DNA of 64,000 bases from Siphonodentalium dalli (lineage: Eukaryota > Mollusca > Scaphopoda > Gadilida > Siphonodentaliidae). Positions 47,899 through 61,049 of the stretch are shown here, piece after piece (the first letter of the stretch is position 1; the number at the start of each line of letters is the position of its first letter). A program made the translations under genes and the position numbers. A model generated the notes under the pieces. It had not been told where the DNA came from. It searched no databases and saw nothing but the letters and a program-made list of their open reading frames with translations. Where the stretch lies: contig CP136061.1 in NCBI GenBank assembly GCA_032622095.1, positions 167,651,107 to 167,715,106 on the forward strand. The letters are read 5' to 3'.

Positions 47899-50800
47899 TT
47901 GGGCGTCAGAAACCAGTTCGTCGTTCTCGCATTAACTCTCAATCTATCCGTGGGAGGGGGTGGTCAATTTGGGTTCACGTCGATCCTTAGATTATCTACC
48001 CGATCCCCACTTCAAATCGCTTATGACCCCCGGGGAGGCACCGATAGGGGCGGATTTCGAATAGGTTTCTGGAATGCGAATAGGTTTCTGGGACGCGAAT
48101 TGGATGTCAGAAACCAGTTCGTTGTCGCTACAGTAACTCCCAATCTGTCCGTGGGAGGGGGTGCAGGATTTGGGATCGGGACAATTGGCTGCCCGCCTAC
48201 CCGACCCCCGCGTCAAATAAATTTTACCCCGAGGAGAGGGACCGGGAGGGGTGTATTTCGAATAGGATTCTGAATAGTACGCCAGAAACCAATTCGCAAA
48301 TTATCGTAATGGCTGTCGTTGTGTTGGCCGGGAGGTGCACGACGGGTTTGCTATTCCATTTGGGCTCAATTATAAATAATATAGAGCCTATACTCCCCGG
48401 GGTTGGGGTCCACGGAGGGGTGCACGAGCGGGGCATCGGAGGTGTCGGAGGCTGAATTTGGCACTGGGTATGTGAAACAAAACACATAGAAACACTATCC
48501 CGTTGGGAAAATTTAACCAAAAAATGGGAGGGACCATGAAGAGCGTTTCTGATTTCGAATAGGTTTCTGGAAAGCCAATTGGTTGCCAGAAACCAGTTCG
48601 TTGTTTTCTTAATTACTCATAACCTGATGGTGGTAGGGGGTGGAAAATTTGGGTTCTGGTCGATCCGCAGATTCTCTACCGACCCCCATTCCAAATCACT
48701 TATGACCCCCGGGGAGGCACCGATAGGGGCATATTTCGAATAGGTTTCTGGAACGCGAATTGGGCGTCAGAAACCAGTTCGTCGTTCTCGCATTAACTCT
48801 CAATCTATCCGTGGGAGGGGGTGGTCAATTTGGGTTCACGTCGATCCTTAGATTATCTACCCGATCCCCACTTCAAATCGCTTATGACCCCCGGGGAGGC
48901 ACAGATAGGGGCGGATTTCGTATAGGTTTCTGGAATGCGAATAGGTTTCTGGGACGCGAATTGGATGTCAGAAACCAGTTCGTTGTCGCTACAGTAACTC
49001 CCAATCTGTCCGTGGGAGGGGGTGCATGGTTTGGGCTCGGGACAATTGGCTGCCCGCCTTCCCGACCCCCACGTCAAATAAATTTTACCCTGAGGAGCGG
49101 GACCGGGAGGGGCGGATTTCGAATAGGATTCTGAATAGTACGCCAGAAACCAATTCGGAAATTATCGTAATGGATGTCGTTGTGTTGGCCGGGAGGTGCA
49201 CGACGGGTTTGCTATTCCATTTGGGCTCAATTATAAATAATATAGAGCCTATACTCCCCGGGGGTGGGGGTCCACGGAGGGGTGCACGAGAGGGGCCTCG
49301 GATGTATCGGAGGCTGAATTTGGCACTGGGTATGTGCAATAAAACACATAGAAACACTATCCCGTTGGGAAAATTTACCCAAAAAATGGGAGGGACCATG
49401 AAGAGCGTTTCTGATTTTGAATAGGTTTCTGGAAAGCCAATTGGTTGCCAGAAACCAGTTCGTTGTTTTCTTAATTACTCACAACCTAATGGTGGTAGGG
49501 GGTGGACATTTTTGGTTCTGGTCGATCCGCAGATTCTCTACCCAACACGATTCCAAATCACTTATGACCCCCGGGGAGGCACCGATAGGGGCATATTTCG
49601 AATAGGTTTCTGGAACGCGAATTGGGCGTCAGAAACCAGTTCGTCGTTATCGCATTAACTCTCAATCTATCCGTGGGAGGGGGTGGTCAATTTGGGTTCA
49701 CGTCGATCCTTAGATTATCTACCCGATCCCCACTTCAAATCGCTTATGACCCCCGGGGAGGCACCGATAGGGGCGGATTTCGAATAGGTTTCTGGAATGC
49801 GAATAGGTTTCTGGGACGCGAATTGGATGTCAGAAACCAGTTCGTGGTCGCTACAGTAACTCCCAATCTGTCCGTGGGAGGGGGTGCAGGATTTGGGATC
49901 GGGACAATTGGCTGCCCGCCTACCCGACCCCCGCGTCAAATAAATTTTACCCCGAGGAGAGGGACCGGGAGGGGTGGATTTCGAATAGGATTCTGAATAG
50001 TACGCCAGAAACCAATTCGCAAATTATCGTAATGGCTGTAGTTGTGTTGGCCGGGAGGTGCACGACGGGTTTGCTATTCCATTTGGGCTCAATTATAAAT
50101 AATATAGAGCCTATACTCCCCTGGGGTGGGGTCCACGGAGGGGTGCATGAGAGGGGCATCGGAGGTGTCGGAGGTGTCGGAGGCTGCATTTGGCACTGGG
50201 TATGTGCACTATCCCGTTGGGAAAATTTACCCCAAAAATGGGAGGGACCATGAAGAGCATTTCTGATTTCGAATAGGTTTCTGGAAAGCCAATTGGTTGC
50301 CAGAAACCAGTTCGTTGTTTTCTTAATTACTCATAACCTGATGGTGGTAGGGGGTGGAAAATTTGGGTTCTGGTCGATCCGCAGATTTTCTACCGACCCC
50401 CATTCCAAATCACTTAAGACCCCCGGAGAGGCACCGATAGGGGCATATTTCGAATAGGTTTCTGGAACGCGAATTGGGCGTCAGAAACCAGTTCGTCGTT
50501 CTCGCATTAACTCTCAATCTATCCGTGGGAGGGGGTTGTCAATTTGGGTTCACGTCGATCCTTAGATTATCTACCCGATCCCCACTTCAAATCGTTTATG
50601 ACCCTAGGGGAGGCACCGATAGGGGCGGATTTCGAATAGGTTTCTGGAATGCGAATAGGTTTCTGGGACGCGAATTGGATGTCAGAAACCAGTTCGTTGT
50701 CGCTACAGTAACTCCCCATCTGTCCGTGGGAGGGGGTGCAGGATTTGGGCTCGGGACAATTGGCTGCCCGCATACACGACCCCACATCAAATAAATTATA

Positions 50801-52195
50801 CCCCGAGGAGAGGGACCGGGAGGGGCGGATTTCGAATAGGATTCTGAATAGTACGCCAGAAACCAATTCGGAAATTATCGTAATGGCTGTCGTTGTGTTG
50901 GCCGGGAGGTGCACGACGGGTTTGCTATTCCATTTGGGCTCAATTATAAATAATATAGAGCCTATACTCCCCGGAGATGGGGTCCACGGAGGGGTGCACG
51001 AGAGGGGCCTCGGAGGTGTCGGAGGCTGAATTTGGCTCTGGGTATGTGCAACAAAACACATAGAAACACTATCCCGTTGGGAAAATTTACCCAAAAAATG
51101 GGAGGGACCACGAAGAGCGTTTCTGATTTTGAATAGGTTTCTGGAAAGCCAATTGGTTGCCAGAAACCAGTTCGTTGTTTTCTTAATTACTCACAACCTA
51201 ATGGTGGTAGGGGTGGACATTTTGGGTTCTGGTCGATCCGCAGATTCTCTATACCCGACCCCCATTCCAAATCACTTATGACCCCCGGGGAGGCACCGAT
51301 AGGGGCATATTTCGAATAGGTTTCTGAAACGCGAATTGGGCGTCAGAAACCAGTTCGTCGTTCTCGCATTAACTCTCAATCTATCCGTGGGAGGGGGTGG
51401 TCAATTTGGGTTCACGTCGATCCTTAGATTATCTACCCGATCCCCACTTCAAATCGCTTATGACCCCCGGGGAGGCACAGATAGGGGCGGATTTCGTATA
51501 GGTTTCTGGAATGCGAATAGGTTTCTGGGACGCGAATTGGATGTCATAAACCAGTTCGTTGTCGCTACAGTAACTCCCAATCTGTCCGTGGGAGGGGGTG
51601 CATGGTTTGGGCTCGGGACAATTGGCTGCCCGCCTTCCCGACCCCCACGTCAAATAAATTTTACCCCGAGGAGAGGGACCGGGAGGGGCGGATTTCGAAT
51701 AGGATTCTGAATAGTACGCCAGAAACCAATTCGGAAATTATCGTAATGGATGTCGTTGTGTTGGCCGGGAGGTGCACGACGGGTTTGCTATTCCATTTGG
51801 GCTCAATTATAAATAATATAGAGCCTATACTCCCCGGGGTGGGGTCCACGGAGGGGTGCACGAGAGGGGCCTCGGATGTATCGGAGGCTGAATTTGGCAC
51901 TGGGTATGTGCAACAAAACACATAGAAACACTATCCCGTTGGGAAAATTTACCCAAAAAATGGGAGGGACCATGAAGAGCGTTTCTGATTTCGAATAGGT
52001 TTCTGGAAAGCCAATTGGTTGCCAGAAACCAGTTCGTTGTTTTCTTAATTATTCACAACCTAATGGTGGTAGGGGTGGAAATTTTGGGTTCTGGTCGATC
52101 CGCAGATTCTCTACCCGACCCCCAATCCAAATCACTTATGACCCCCGGGGAGGCACCGATAGGGGCATATTTCGAATAGGTTTCTGGAACGCGAA
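47899..52195 (+). repeat. Satellite 2 5-unit HOR, copy 2 (4,297 bp)
   Basis: Repeats marks a-e of the preceding block in the same order and is nearly identical to it. Differences I noticed are a C-to-T change (GATTCTCTACC near 46091 versus GATTTTCTACC near 50390) and a missing G at ~47502 in copy 1. A third block starts at 52196 but follows the pattern for one unit only. Confidence 0.85.
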
Positions 52196-54795
52196 TTGGG
52201 CGTCAGAAACCAGTTCGTCGTTCTCGCATTAACTCTCAATCTATCCGTGGGAGGGGGTGGTCAATTTGGGTTCACGTCGATCCTTAGATTATCTACCCGA
52301 TCCCCACTTCAAATCGCTTATGACCCCCGGGGAGGCACCGATAGGGGCGGATTTCGAATAGGTTTCTGGAATGCGAATAGGTTTCTGGGACGCGAATTGG
52401 ATGTCAGAAACCAGTTCGTTGTCGCTACAGTAACTCCCAATCTGTCCGTGGGAGGGGGTGCAGGATTTGGGATCGGGACAATTGGCTGCCCGCCTACCCG
52501 ACCCCCGCGTCAAATAAATTTTACCCCGAGGAGAGGGACCGGGAGGGGTGTATTTCGAATAGGATTCTGAATAGTACGCCAGAAACCAATTCGCAAATTA
52601 TCGTAATGGCTGTCGTTGTGTTGGCCGGGAGGTGCACGACGGGTTTGCTATTCCATTTGGGCTCAATTATAAATAATATAGAGCCTATACTCCCCGGGGT
52701 TGGGGTCCACGGAGGGGTGCACGAGCGGGGCATCGGAGGTGTCGGAGGCTGAATTTGGCACTGGGTATGTGCAACAAAACACATAGAAACACTATCCCGT
52801 TGGGAAAATTTACCCAAAAAATGGGAGGGACCATGAAGAGCGTTTCTGATTTCGAATAGGTTTCTGGAAAGCCAATTGGTTGCCAGAAACCAGTTCGTTG
52901 TTTTCTTAATTACTCATAACCTGATGGTGGTAGGGGGTGGAAAATTTGGGTTCTGGTCGATCCGCAGATTCTCTACCGACCCCCATTCCAAATCACTTAT
53001 GACCCCCGGGGAGGCACCGATAGGGGCATATTTCGAATAGGTTTCTGGAACGCGAATTGGGCGTCAGAAACCAGTTCGTCGTTCTCGCATTAACTCTCAA
53101 TCTATCCGTGGGAGGGGGTGGTCAATTTGGGTTCACGTCGATCCTTAGATTATCTACCCGATCCCCACTTCAAATCGCTTATGACCCCCGGGGAGGCACC
53201 GATAGGGGCGGATTTCGAATAGGTTTCTGGAATGCGAATAGGTTTCTGGGACGCGAATTGGATGTCAGAAACCAGTTCGTTGTCGCTACAGTAACTCCCC
53301 ATCTGTCCGTGGGAGGGGGTGCAGGATTTGGGCTCGGGACAATTGGCTGCCCGCCTAGCCGACCCCCACGTCAAATAAATTTTACCCCGAGGAGAGGGAC
53401 CGGGAGGGGCGGATTTCGAATAGGATTCTGAATAGTACGCCAGAAACCAATTAGGAAATTATCGTAATGGCTGTCGTTGTGTTGGCCGGGAGGTGCACGA
53501 CGGGTTTGCTATTCCATTTGGGCTCAATTATAAATAATAAAGAGCCTATACTCCCCCGTGTGGGGTCCACGGAGGGGTGCACGAGAGGGGCCTCGGAGGT
53601 GTCGGGGGCTGAATTTGGCTCTGGGTATGTGCAACAAAACACATAGAAACACTATCCCGTTGGGAAAATTTACCCAAAAAATGGGAGGGACCATGAAGAG
53701 CGTTTCTGATTTTGAATAGGTTTCTGGAAAGCCAATTGGTTGCCAGAAACCAGTTCGTTGTTTTCTTAATTACTCACAACCTAATGGTGGTAGGGGGTGG
53801 AAATTTTGGGTTCTGGTCGATCCGCAGATTCTCTACCCGACCCCAAATTCCACATCACTTATGACCCCCGGGGAGGCACCGATAGGGGCATATTTCGAAT
53901 AGGTTTCTGGAACGCGAATTGGGCGTCAGAAACCAGTTCGTCGTTCTCGCATTAACTCTCAATCTATCCGTGGGAGGGGGTGGCCAATTTGGGTTCACGT
54001 CGATCCTTAGATTGTCTACCCGATCCCCACTTCAAATCGCTTATGACCCCGGGGAGGCACCGATAGGGGCGGATTTCGAATAGGTTTCTGGAATGCGAAT
54101 AGGTTTCTGGGACGCGAATTGGATGTCAGAAACCAGTTCGTTGTCGCTACAGTAACTCCCAATCTGTCCGTGGGAGGGGGTGCAGGATTTGGGCTCGGGA
54201 CAATTGGCTGCCCGCCTACCCGACCCCCACGTCAAATAAATTTTACCCCGAGGAGGGGGACCGGGAGGGGCGGATTTCGAATAGGATTCTGAATAGTACG
54301 CCAGAAACCAATTCGGAAATTATCGTAATGGCTGTCGTTGTGTTGGCCGGGAGGTGCACGACGGGTTTGCTATTCCATTTGGGCTCAATTATAAATAATA
54401 TAGAGCCTATACTCACCGGGAGTGGGGTCTACGGAGGGGTGCACGAGAGGGGCCTCGGAGGTGTCGGAGGCTGAATTTGGCTCTGGGTATGTGCAACAAA
54501 ACACATAGAAACACTATCCCGTTGGGAAAATTTACCCAAAAAATGGGAGGGACCATGAAGAGCGTTTCTGATTTTGAATAGGTTTCTGGAAAGCCAATTG
54601 GTTGACAGAAACCAGTTCGTTGTTTTCTTATTTACTCACAACCTAATGGTGGTAGGGGGTGGACATTTTGGTTTCTGGTCGATCCGCAGATTCTCTACCC
54701 GACCCCAATTCCAAATCACTTATGACCCCCGGGGAGGCACCGATAGGGGCATATTTCGAATAGGTTTCTGGAACTCGAATTGGGCGTCAGAAACC

Positions 54796-54914
54796 ATGAT
54801 AGTACAGTAATGCTCTAAGTAAGCGACTTCTTAACCACAGCAGAATTATGGGTAACTTTTCAGGATTTAGTCGGAAATATGGCTTGTTGCCATTCATCGG
54901 AAAGCTCTCGGGCA
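54796..54914 (+). other. 118-bp insertion in satellite 2
   Basis: Splits the CAGAAACCA|GTTCGTCG motif. The inserted bases start TGATAGTACAGTAATG and end GCTCTCGGGCA; a CA dinucleotide at both borders is the only candidate duplication. Its right half is the shared 53-bp segment. Confidence 0.8.
54859..54911 (+). repeat. 53-bp shared segment, copy 2
   Basis: Matches 36869-36921 with about three differences and terminates within a few bases of the right insertion border. Confidence 0.85.
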
Positions 54915-55888
54915 GTTCGTCGTTCTCGCATTAACTCTCAATCTATCCATGGGAGGGGGTGGTCAATTTGGGTTCACGTCGATCCTTAGATTATCTACCC
55001 GATCCCCACTTCAAATCGCTTATGACCCCCGGGGAGGCACCGATAGGGGCGGATTTCGAATAGGTTTCTGGAATGCGAATAGGTTTCTGGGACGCGAATT
55101 GGATGTCAGAAACCAGTTCGTTGTCGCTACAGTAACTCCCAATCTGTCCGTGGGAGGGGGTGCAGGATTTGGGCTCGGGACAATTGGCTGCCCCCCTACC
55201 CGACCCCCACGTCAAATAAATTTTACCCCGAGGAGAGAGACCGGGAGGGGCGGATTTCGAATAGGATTCTGAATAGTACGCCAGAAACCAATTCGGAAAG
55301 TATCGTAATGGCTGTCGTTGTGTTGGCCGGGAGGTGCACGACGGGTTTGCTATTCCATTTGGGCTCAATTATAAATAATATAGAGCCTATACTTCCCGGG
55401 GGTGGGGTCCACGGAAGTGGTGCACGAGAGGGGCCTCGGAGGTGTCGGAGGCTGAATTTGGCTCTGGGTATGTGCAACAAAACACATAGAAACACTATCT
55501 CGTTGGGAAAATTTACCCAAAAAATGGGAGGGACCATGAAGAGCGTTTCTGATTTTGAATAGGTTTCTGGAAAGCCAATTGGTTGCCAGAAACCAGTTCG
55601 TTGTTTTCTTAATTATTCACAACCTAATGGTGGTAGGGGTGGAAATTTTGGGTTCTGGTCGATCCGCAGAATCTCTACCCGACCCCCAATCCAAATCACT
55701 TATGACCCCCGGGGAAGCACCGATAGGGGCATATTTCGAATAGGTTTCTGGAACGCGAATTGGGCGTCAGAAACCAGTTCGTCGTTCTCGCATTAACTCT
55801 CAATCTATCCGTGGGAGGGGGTGGTCAATTTGGGTTCATGTCGACCCTTAGATTATCTACCCGATCCCCACTTCAAATCGCTTATGAC

Positions 55889-56520
55889 CTCCGGGGAGTA
55901 TAGGCTCTATATTATTTATAATTGAGCCCAAATAGAATAGCAAACCCGTCGTGCACCTCCCGGCCAACACAACGACAGCCATTACGATAATTTGCGAATT
56001 GGTTTCTGGCGTACTATTCAGAATCCTATTCGAAATCCGCCCCTCCCGGTCCCTCTCCTCGGGGTAAAATTTATTTGACGTGGGGGTCAGGTAGGCGGGC
56101 AGCCAATTGTCCCGAGCCCAAATCCTGCACCCCCTCCCACGGACAGATTGGGAGTTACTGTAGTGACAACGAACTGGTTTCTGTCATCCAATTCGCGTCC
56201 CAGAAACCAATTCGCATTCCAAAAACCTATTTGAAATCCGCCCCTATCGGTGCCTCCCCGGAGGTCATAAGCGATTTGAAGTGGGGATCGGGTAGATAAT
56301 CTAAGGATCGACGTGAACCCAAATTGACCACCCCCTCCCACGGATAGATTGAGAGTTAATGCGAGAACGACGAACTGGTTTCTGACGCCCAATTCGCGTT
56401 TCAGAAACCTATTCGAAATATGCCCCTATCGGTGCCTCCCCGGGGGTCATAAGTGATTTGGAATCGGGTCGGGTAGAGAATCTGCGGATCGACCAGAACC
56501 AAAAATGTCCACCCCCTACC
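55889..56520 (-). repeat. Inverted terminal piece of satellite 2
   Basis: After CTTATGACCTCCGGGGAG the array switches strand. TATAGGCTCTATATTATTTA is the reverse complement of sub-repeat 4, followed by reversed sub-repeats 3, 2 and most of 1. The ten bases CTCCGGGGAG at 55889-55898 fit both orientations. It ends at CCACCCCCTACC, where satellite 3 begins. Confidence 0.95.
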
Positions 56521-59500
56521 TATATATGTGTGTGGTGGGGATACCTATATATGTATGTGGTGGGGATACATATATATGTATGTGGTGGGGATACCTATAT
56601 CTGTATGTGGTGGGGATACCTATAGATGTATGTGGTGGGGATACCTATATATGTATGTGGTTGGGATACCTATATATGTATGTGGTGGGGATACCTATAT
56701 ATGTATGTGTTGGGGATACCTATATGTATGTGGCGGGGATACCTATATGTGTGTGGTGGTGATACCTATATATGTGTGTGGTGGGGATACATATATATGT
56801 GTGTGGTGGTGATACATATAGATGTGTGTGGTGGGGATACCTATATATGTATGTGGCGGGGATACCTATATATGTGTGTGGCGGGGATACATATATATGT
56901 ATGTGGTGGTGATACCTATATATGTATGTGGTGGGGATACCTATAGATGTATGTGGTGGGAGACCTATATATGTATGTGGTGGGGATACCTATATATGTG
57001 TGTGGTGGGGATACCTATATATGTGTGTGGTGGTGATACATATAGTTGTATGTGGTGGTGATACCTATATATGTATGTGGTGGGGATACCTATATATGTA
57101 TGTGGTGGGGATACCTATAGATGTATGTGGCGGGAATACCTATATATGTGTGTGGAGAGGATACCTATATATGTGTGTGGCGGGGATACCTATATATGTG
57201 TGTGGTGGGGAGACCTATATATGTATGTGGTGGGGATACCTATATATGTATGTGTTGGGGATACCTATATATGTATGTGGTGATGAAACCTATAGATGTG
57301 TGCGGTGGGGATACCTATATGTGTTTGGTGGGGATACCTATATGTATGAGGCGGGAATACCTATATGTGTGTGGTGGTGATACCTATATATGTATGTGGT
57401 GGGGATACCTATATATGGGTGTGGTGGGGATACCTATATATGTATGTGGTAGGGATACCTATAGATGTGTGTGGCGGGGATACATATAGATGTGTATGGT
57501 GGGGATACCTTTATATGTGTGTGGTGGGGATACCTATAGATGTGTGTGGTGGGGATACATATAGATGCGTGTGGTGGGGATACATATAGATGTATGTGGT
57601 GGGGAGAACTATATATGTGTGTGGTGGTGATACCTATATATGTATGTGGCAGGGATACCTATATATGTGTGTGGTGGGGATACCTATATACATGTATGTG
57701 GTGGTGATACCTATATATGTATGTGGTGGGGATAAATATAGATGTGTGTGGTGGGGATACCTATATATGTATCTGGTGGGGATACCTATATATGTATGTG
57801 GTGGGGATACCTATAGATGTATGTGTGGGGATACCTATATATGTATGTGGAGGGGATAGCTATATATGTATGTGGTGGGGATACCTATATATGTATGTGT
57901 TGGGGATACATATATATGTATGTGGTGGTGATACCTATAGATGTATGTGGTGGTGATACCTATATTTGTGTGTGGTGGGGATACCTATAGATGTGTGTGG
58001 TGGGGATACCTATAGATGTATGTGGTGGGGAGACCTATATATGTATGTGGTGGGGATACCTATATATGTGTGTGGCGGGGATACCTATATATATGTGTGT
58101 GGTGGGGATACCTATATATGTGTGTGGTGGGGATACCTATATATGTATGTGGTGGTGATACCTATATATGTATGTGGTGGGGATACCTATAGTTGTGTGT
58201 GGTGGGGATACCTATATATGTATGTGGCGGGGATACCTATATATGTGTGTGTGGCGGGGATACCTATATATGTATGTGGTGGTGATACCTATATATGTTT
58301 GTGGTGAGGATACTTATATATGTATGTGGTGGGGATACCTAAAGATGTGTGTGGTGGGGATACCTATATATGTATGTGGTGGGGATACCTATATATGTAT
58401 GTGGTGGGGATAACTTTATATGTATGTGGTGGGGATACCTATAGATGTGTGTGGTGGGTATACCTATAGATGTATGTGGTGGGGATACCTATATATGTGT
58501 GTGGTGAGGATAACTATATATGTGTGTGGCGGGGATACCTATATATGTGTGTGGTGGGGAGACATATATATGTGTGTGGCGCGGATACCTATATATGTAT
58601 GTGGCGTGGATACCTATATATGTGTGTGGCGGGGATACCTATATATGTATGTGGTGGGGATACCTATATATGTATGTGGTGGGGATACATATATATGTAT
58701 GTGGTGGGGATACCTATATATGTATGTGGTGGGGATACCTATAGATGTATGTGGTGGGGATACCTATATATGTATGTGGTTGGGATACCTATATATGTAT
58801 GTGGTGGGGATACCTATATATGTATGTGTTGGGGATACCTATATGTATGTGGCGGGGATACCTATATGTGTGTGGTGGTGATACCTATATATGTGTGTGG
58901 TGGGGATACATATATATGTGTGTGGTGGTGATACATATAGATGTGTGTGGTGGGGATACCTATATATGTATGTTGCGGGGATACCTATATATGTGTGTGG
59001 CGGGGATACATATATATGTCTGTGGTGGTGATACCTATATATGTATGTGGTGGGGATACCTATAGATGTATGTGGTGGGGAGACCTATATATGTATGTGG
59101 TGGGGATACCTATATATGTGTGTGGTGGGGATACCTATATATGTGTGTGGTGGTGATACATATGGATGTATGTGGTGGTGATACCTATATATGTATGTGG
59201 TGGGGATACCTATATATGTATGTGGTGGGGATACCTATAGATGTATGTGGCGGGGATACCTATATATGTGTGTGGAGAGGATACCTATATATGTGTGTGT
59301 GGCGGGGATACCTATATATGTGTGTGGTGGGGAGACCTATATATGTATGTGGTGGGGATACCTATATATGTATGTGTTGGGGATACCTATATATGTATGT
59401 GGTGATGATACCTATAGATGTGTGCGGTGGGGATACCTATATGTGTTTGGTGGGGATACCTATATGTATGTGGCGGGAATACCTATATGTGTGTGGTTGT

Positions 59501-60590
59501 GATACCTATATATGTATGTGGTGAGGATACCTATATATGGGTGTGGTGGGGATACTTATATATGTATGTGGTGGGGATACCTATAGATGTGTGTGGCGGG
59601 GATACATATAGATGTGTATGGTGGGGATACCTTTATATGTGTGTGGTGGGGATACCTATAGATGTGTGTGGTGGGGATACATATAGATGCGTGAGGTGGT
59701 GATACCTATAGATGTATGTGGTGGGGAGAACTATATATGTGTGTGGTGGTGATACCTATATATGTATGTGGCAGGGATACCTATATATGTGTGTGGTGGG
59801 GATACCTATATACATGTATTTGGTGGTGATACCTATATATGTATGTGGTGGGGATAAATATAGATGTGTGTGGTGGGGATACCTATATATGTATCTGGTG
59901 GGGATACCTATATATGTATGTGGTGGGGATACCCATAGATGTATGTGTGGGGATACCTATATATGTATGTGGAGGGGATAGCTATATATGTATGTGTTGG
60001 GGATACATATATATGTATGTGGTGGTGATACCTATAGATGTATGTGGTGGTGATACCTATATTTGTGTGTGATGGGGATACCTATAGATGTGTGTGGTGG
60101 GGATACCTATAGATGTATGTGGTGGGGAGACCTATATATGTATGTGGTGGGGATACCTATATATGTGTGTGGCGGGAATACCTATATATATGTGTGTGGT
60201 GGGGATACCTATATATGTGTGTGGTGGGGATACCTATATATGTATGTGGTGGTGATACCTATATATGTATGTGGTGGGGATACCTATAGTTGTGTGTGGT
60301 GGGGATACCTATATATGTATGTGGCGGGGATACCTATATATGTGTGTGTGGCGGGGATACCGATATATGTATGTGGTGGTGATACCTATATATGTTTGTG
60401 GTGAGGATACTTATATATGTATGTGGTGGGGATACCTAAAGATGTGTGTGGTGGGGATACCTATATATGTATGTGTTGGGGATACCTATATATGTATGTG
60501 GTGGGGATAACTATATAAGTATGTGGTGGGGATACCTATAGATGTGTGTGGTGGGTATACCTATAGATGTATGTGGTGGGGATACCTATA
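56521..60590 (+). repeat. Satellite 3 higher-order duplication, ~2.12-kb period
   Basis: Variant order in 56521-~58490 recurs in 58640-~60590. For example, the rare GGTTGGGATACC occurs at 56659 and 58778 (offset 2,119), and the GGGGAGAACTATATATG variant recurs at an offset of 2,122. The offset drops to 2,097 near the end, meaning one 25-bp unit was lost. Confidence 0.8.
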
Positions 60591-61049
60591 TATGTATGTG
60601 GTGGGAATACCTATATATGTATATGGTGGGGATACCTATATATGTATGTGGTGGGGATACCTATATATGTATGTGGTGGGGATACCTATAGATGTGTGTG
60701 GTGGGGATACCTATAGATATGTGTGGTGGGGATACCAATAGATGTGTGTGGTGAGGATACCTATAGATGTGTGGGTGGGGATACCTATATATGTGTGTGG
60801 CGGGGATACATATATATATGTGTGGTGGGGATACCTATATATGTGTGTGGTGGGGATACCTATATATGTATGTGGGGGGATACCTATATATGTGTGTGGT
60901 GGGGATACCTATATATGTATGTGGCAAGGATACCTATATATGTATGTGGTGGGGATACCTAAACATGTATGTGGCGGGGATACTTATATATGTATGTGGT
61001 GGGGAGACCTATATATATATGTGGTGGGGAGACCTATATATGTGTGTGG

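Larger units (their letters stand above)
37566..55898 (+). repeat. Satellite 2, segment B (~861-bp unit, about 21 units)
   Basis: Same unit as segment A, with most steps 852-862 bp. It shows subfamily marks not seen in segment A, such as TATAAATAATATAG in place of TATACATAATATAG. An 852-bp variant lacks the CAACAAAACACATAGAAA block (units near 39.9, 45.9 and 50.2 kb). The repeated 124-codon plus-strand frame and the 74- and 98-codon minus-strand frames are products of the repeat. Confidence 0.95.

Noticed and set aside
29733-56392. Repeated 124-codon plus-strand and 74/98/175-codon minus-strand frames
   Set aside because: Both strands of the same satellite are open; frames start and stop with the ~861-bp unit and are broken by ordinary unit variants.
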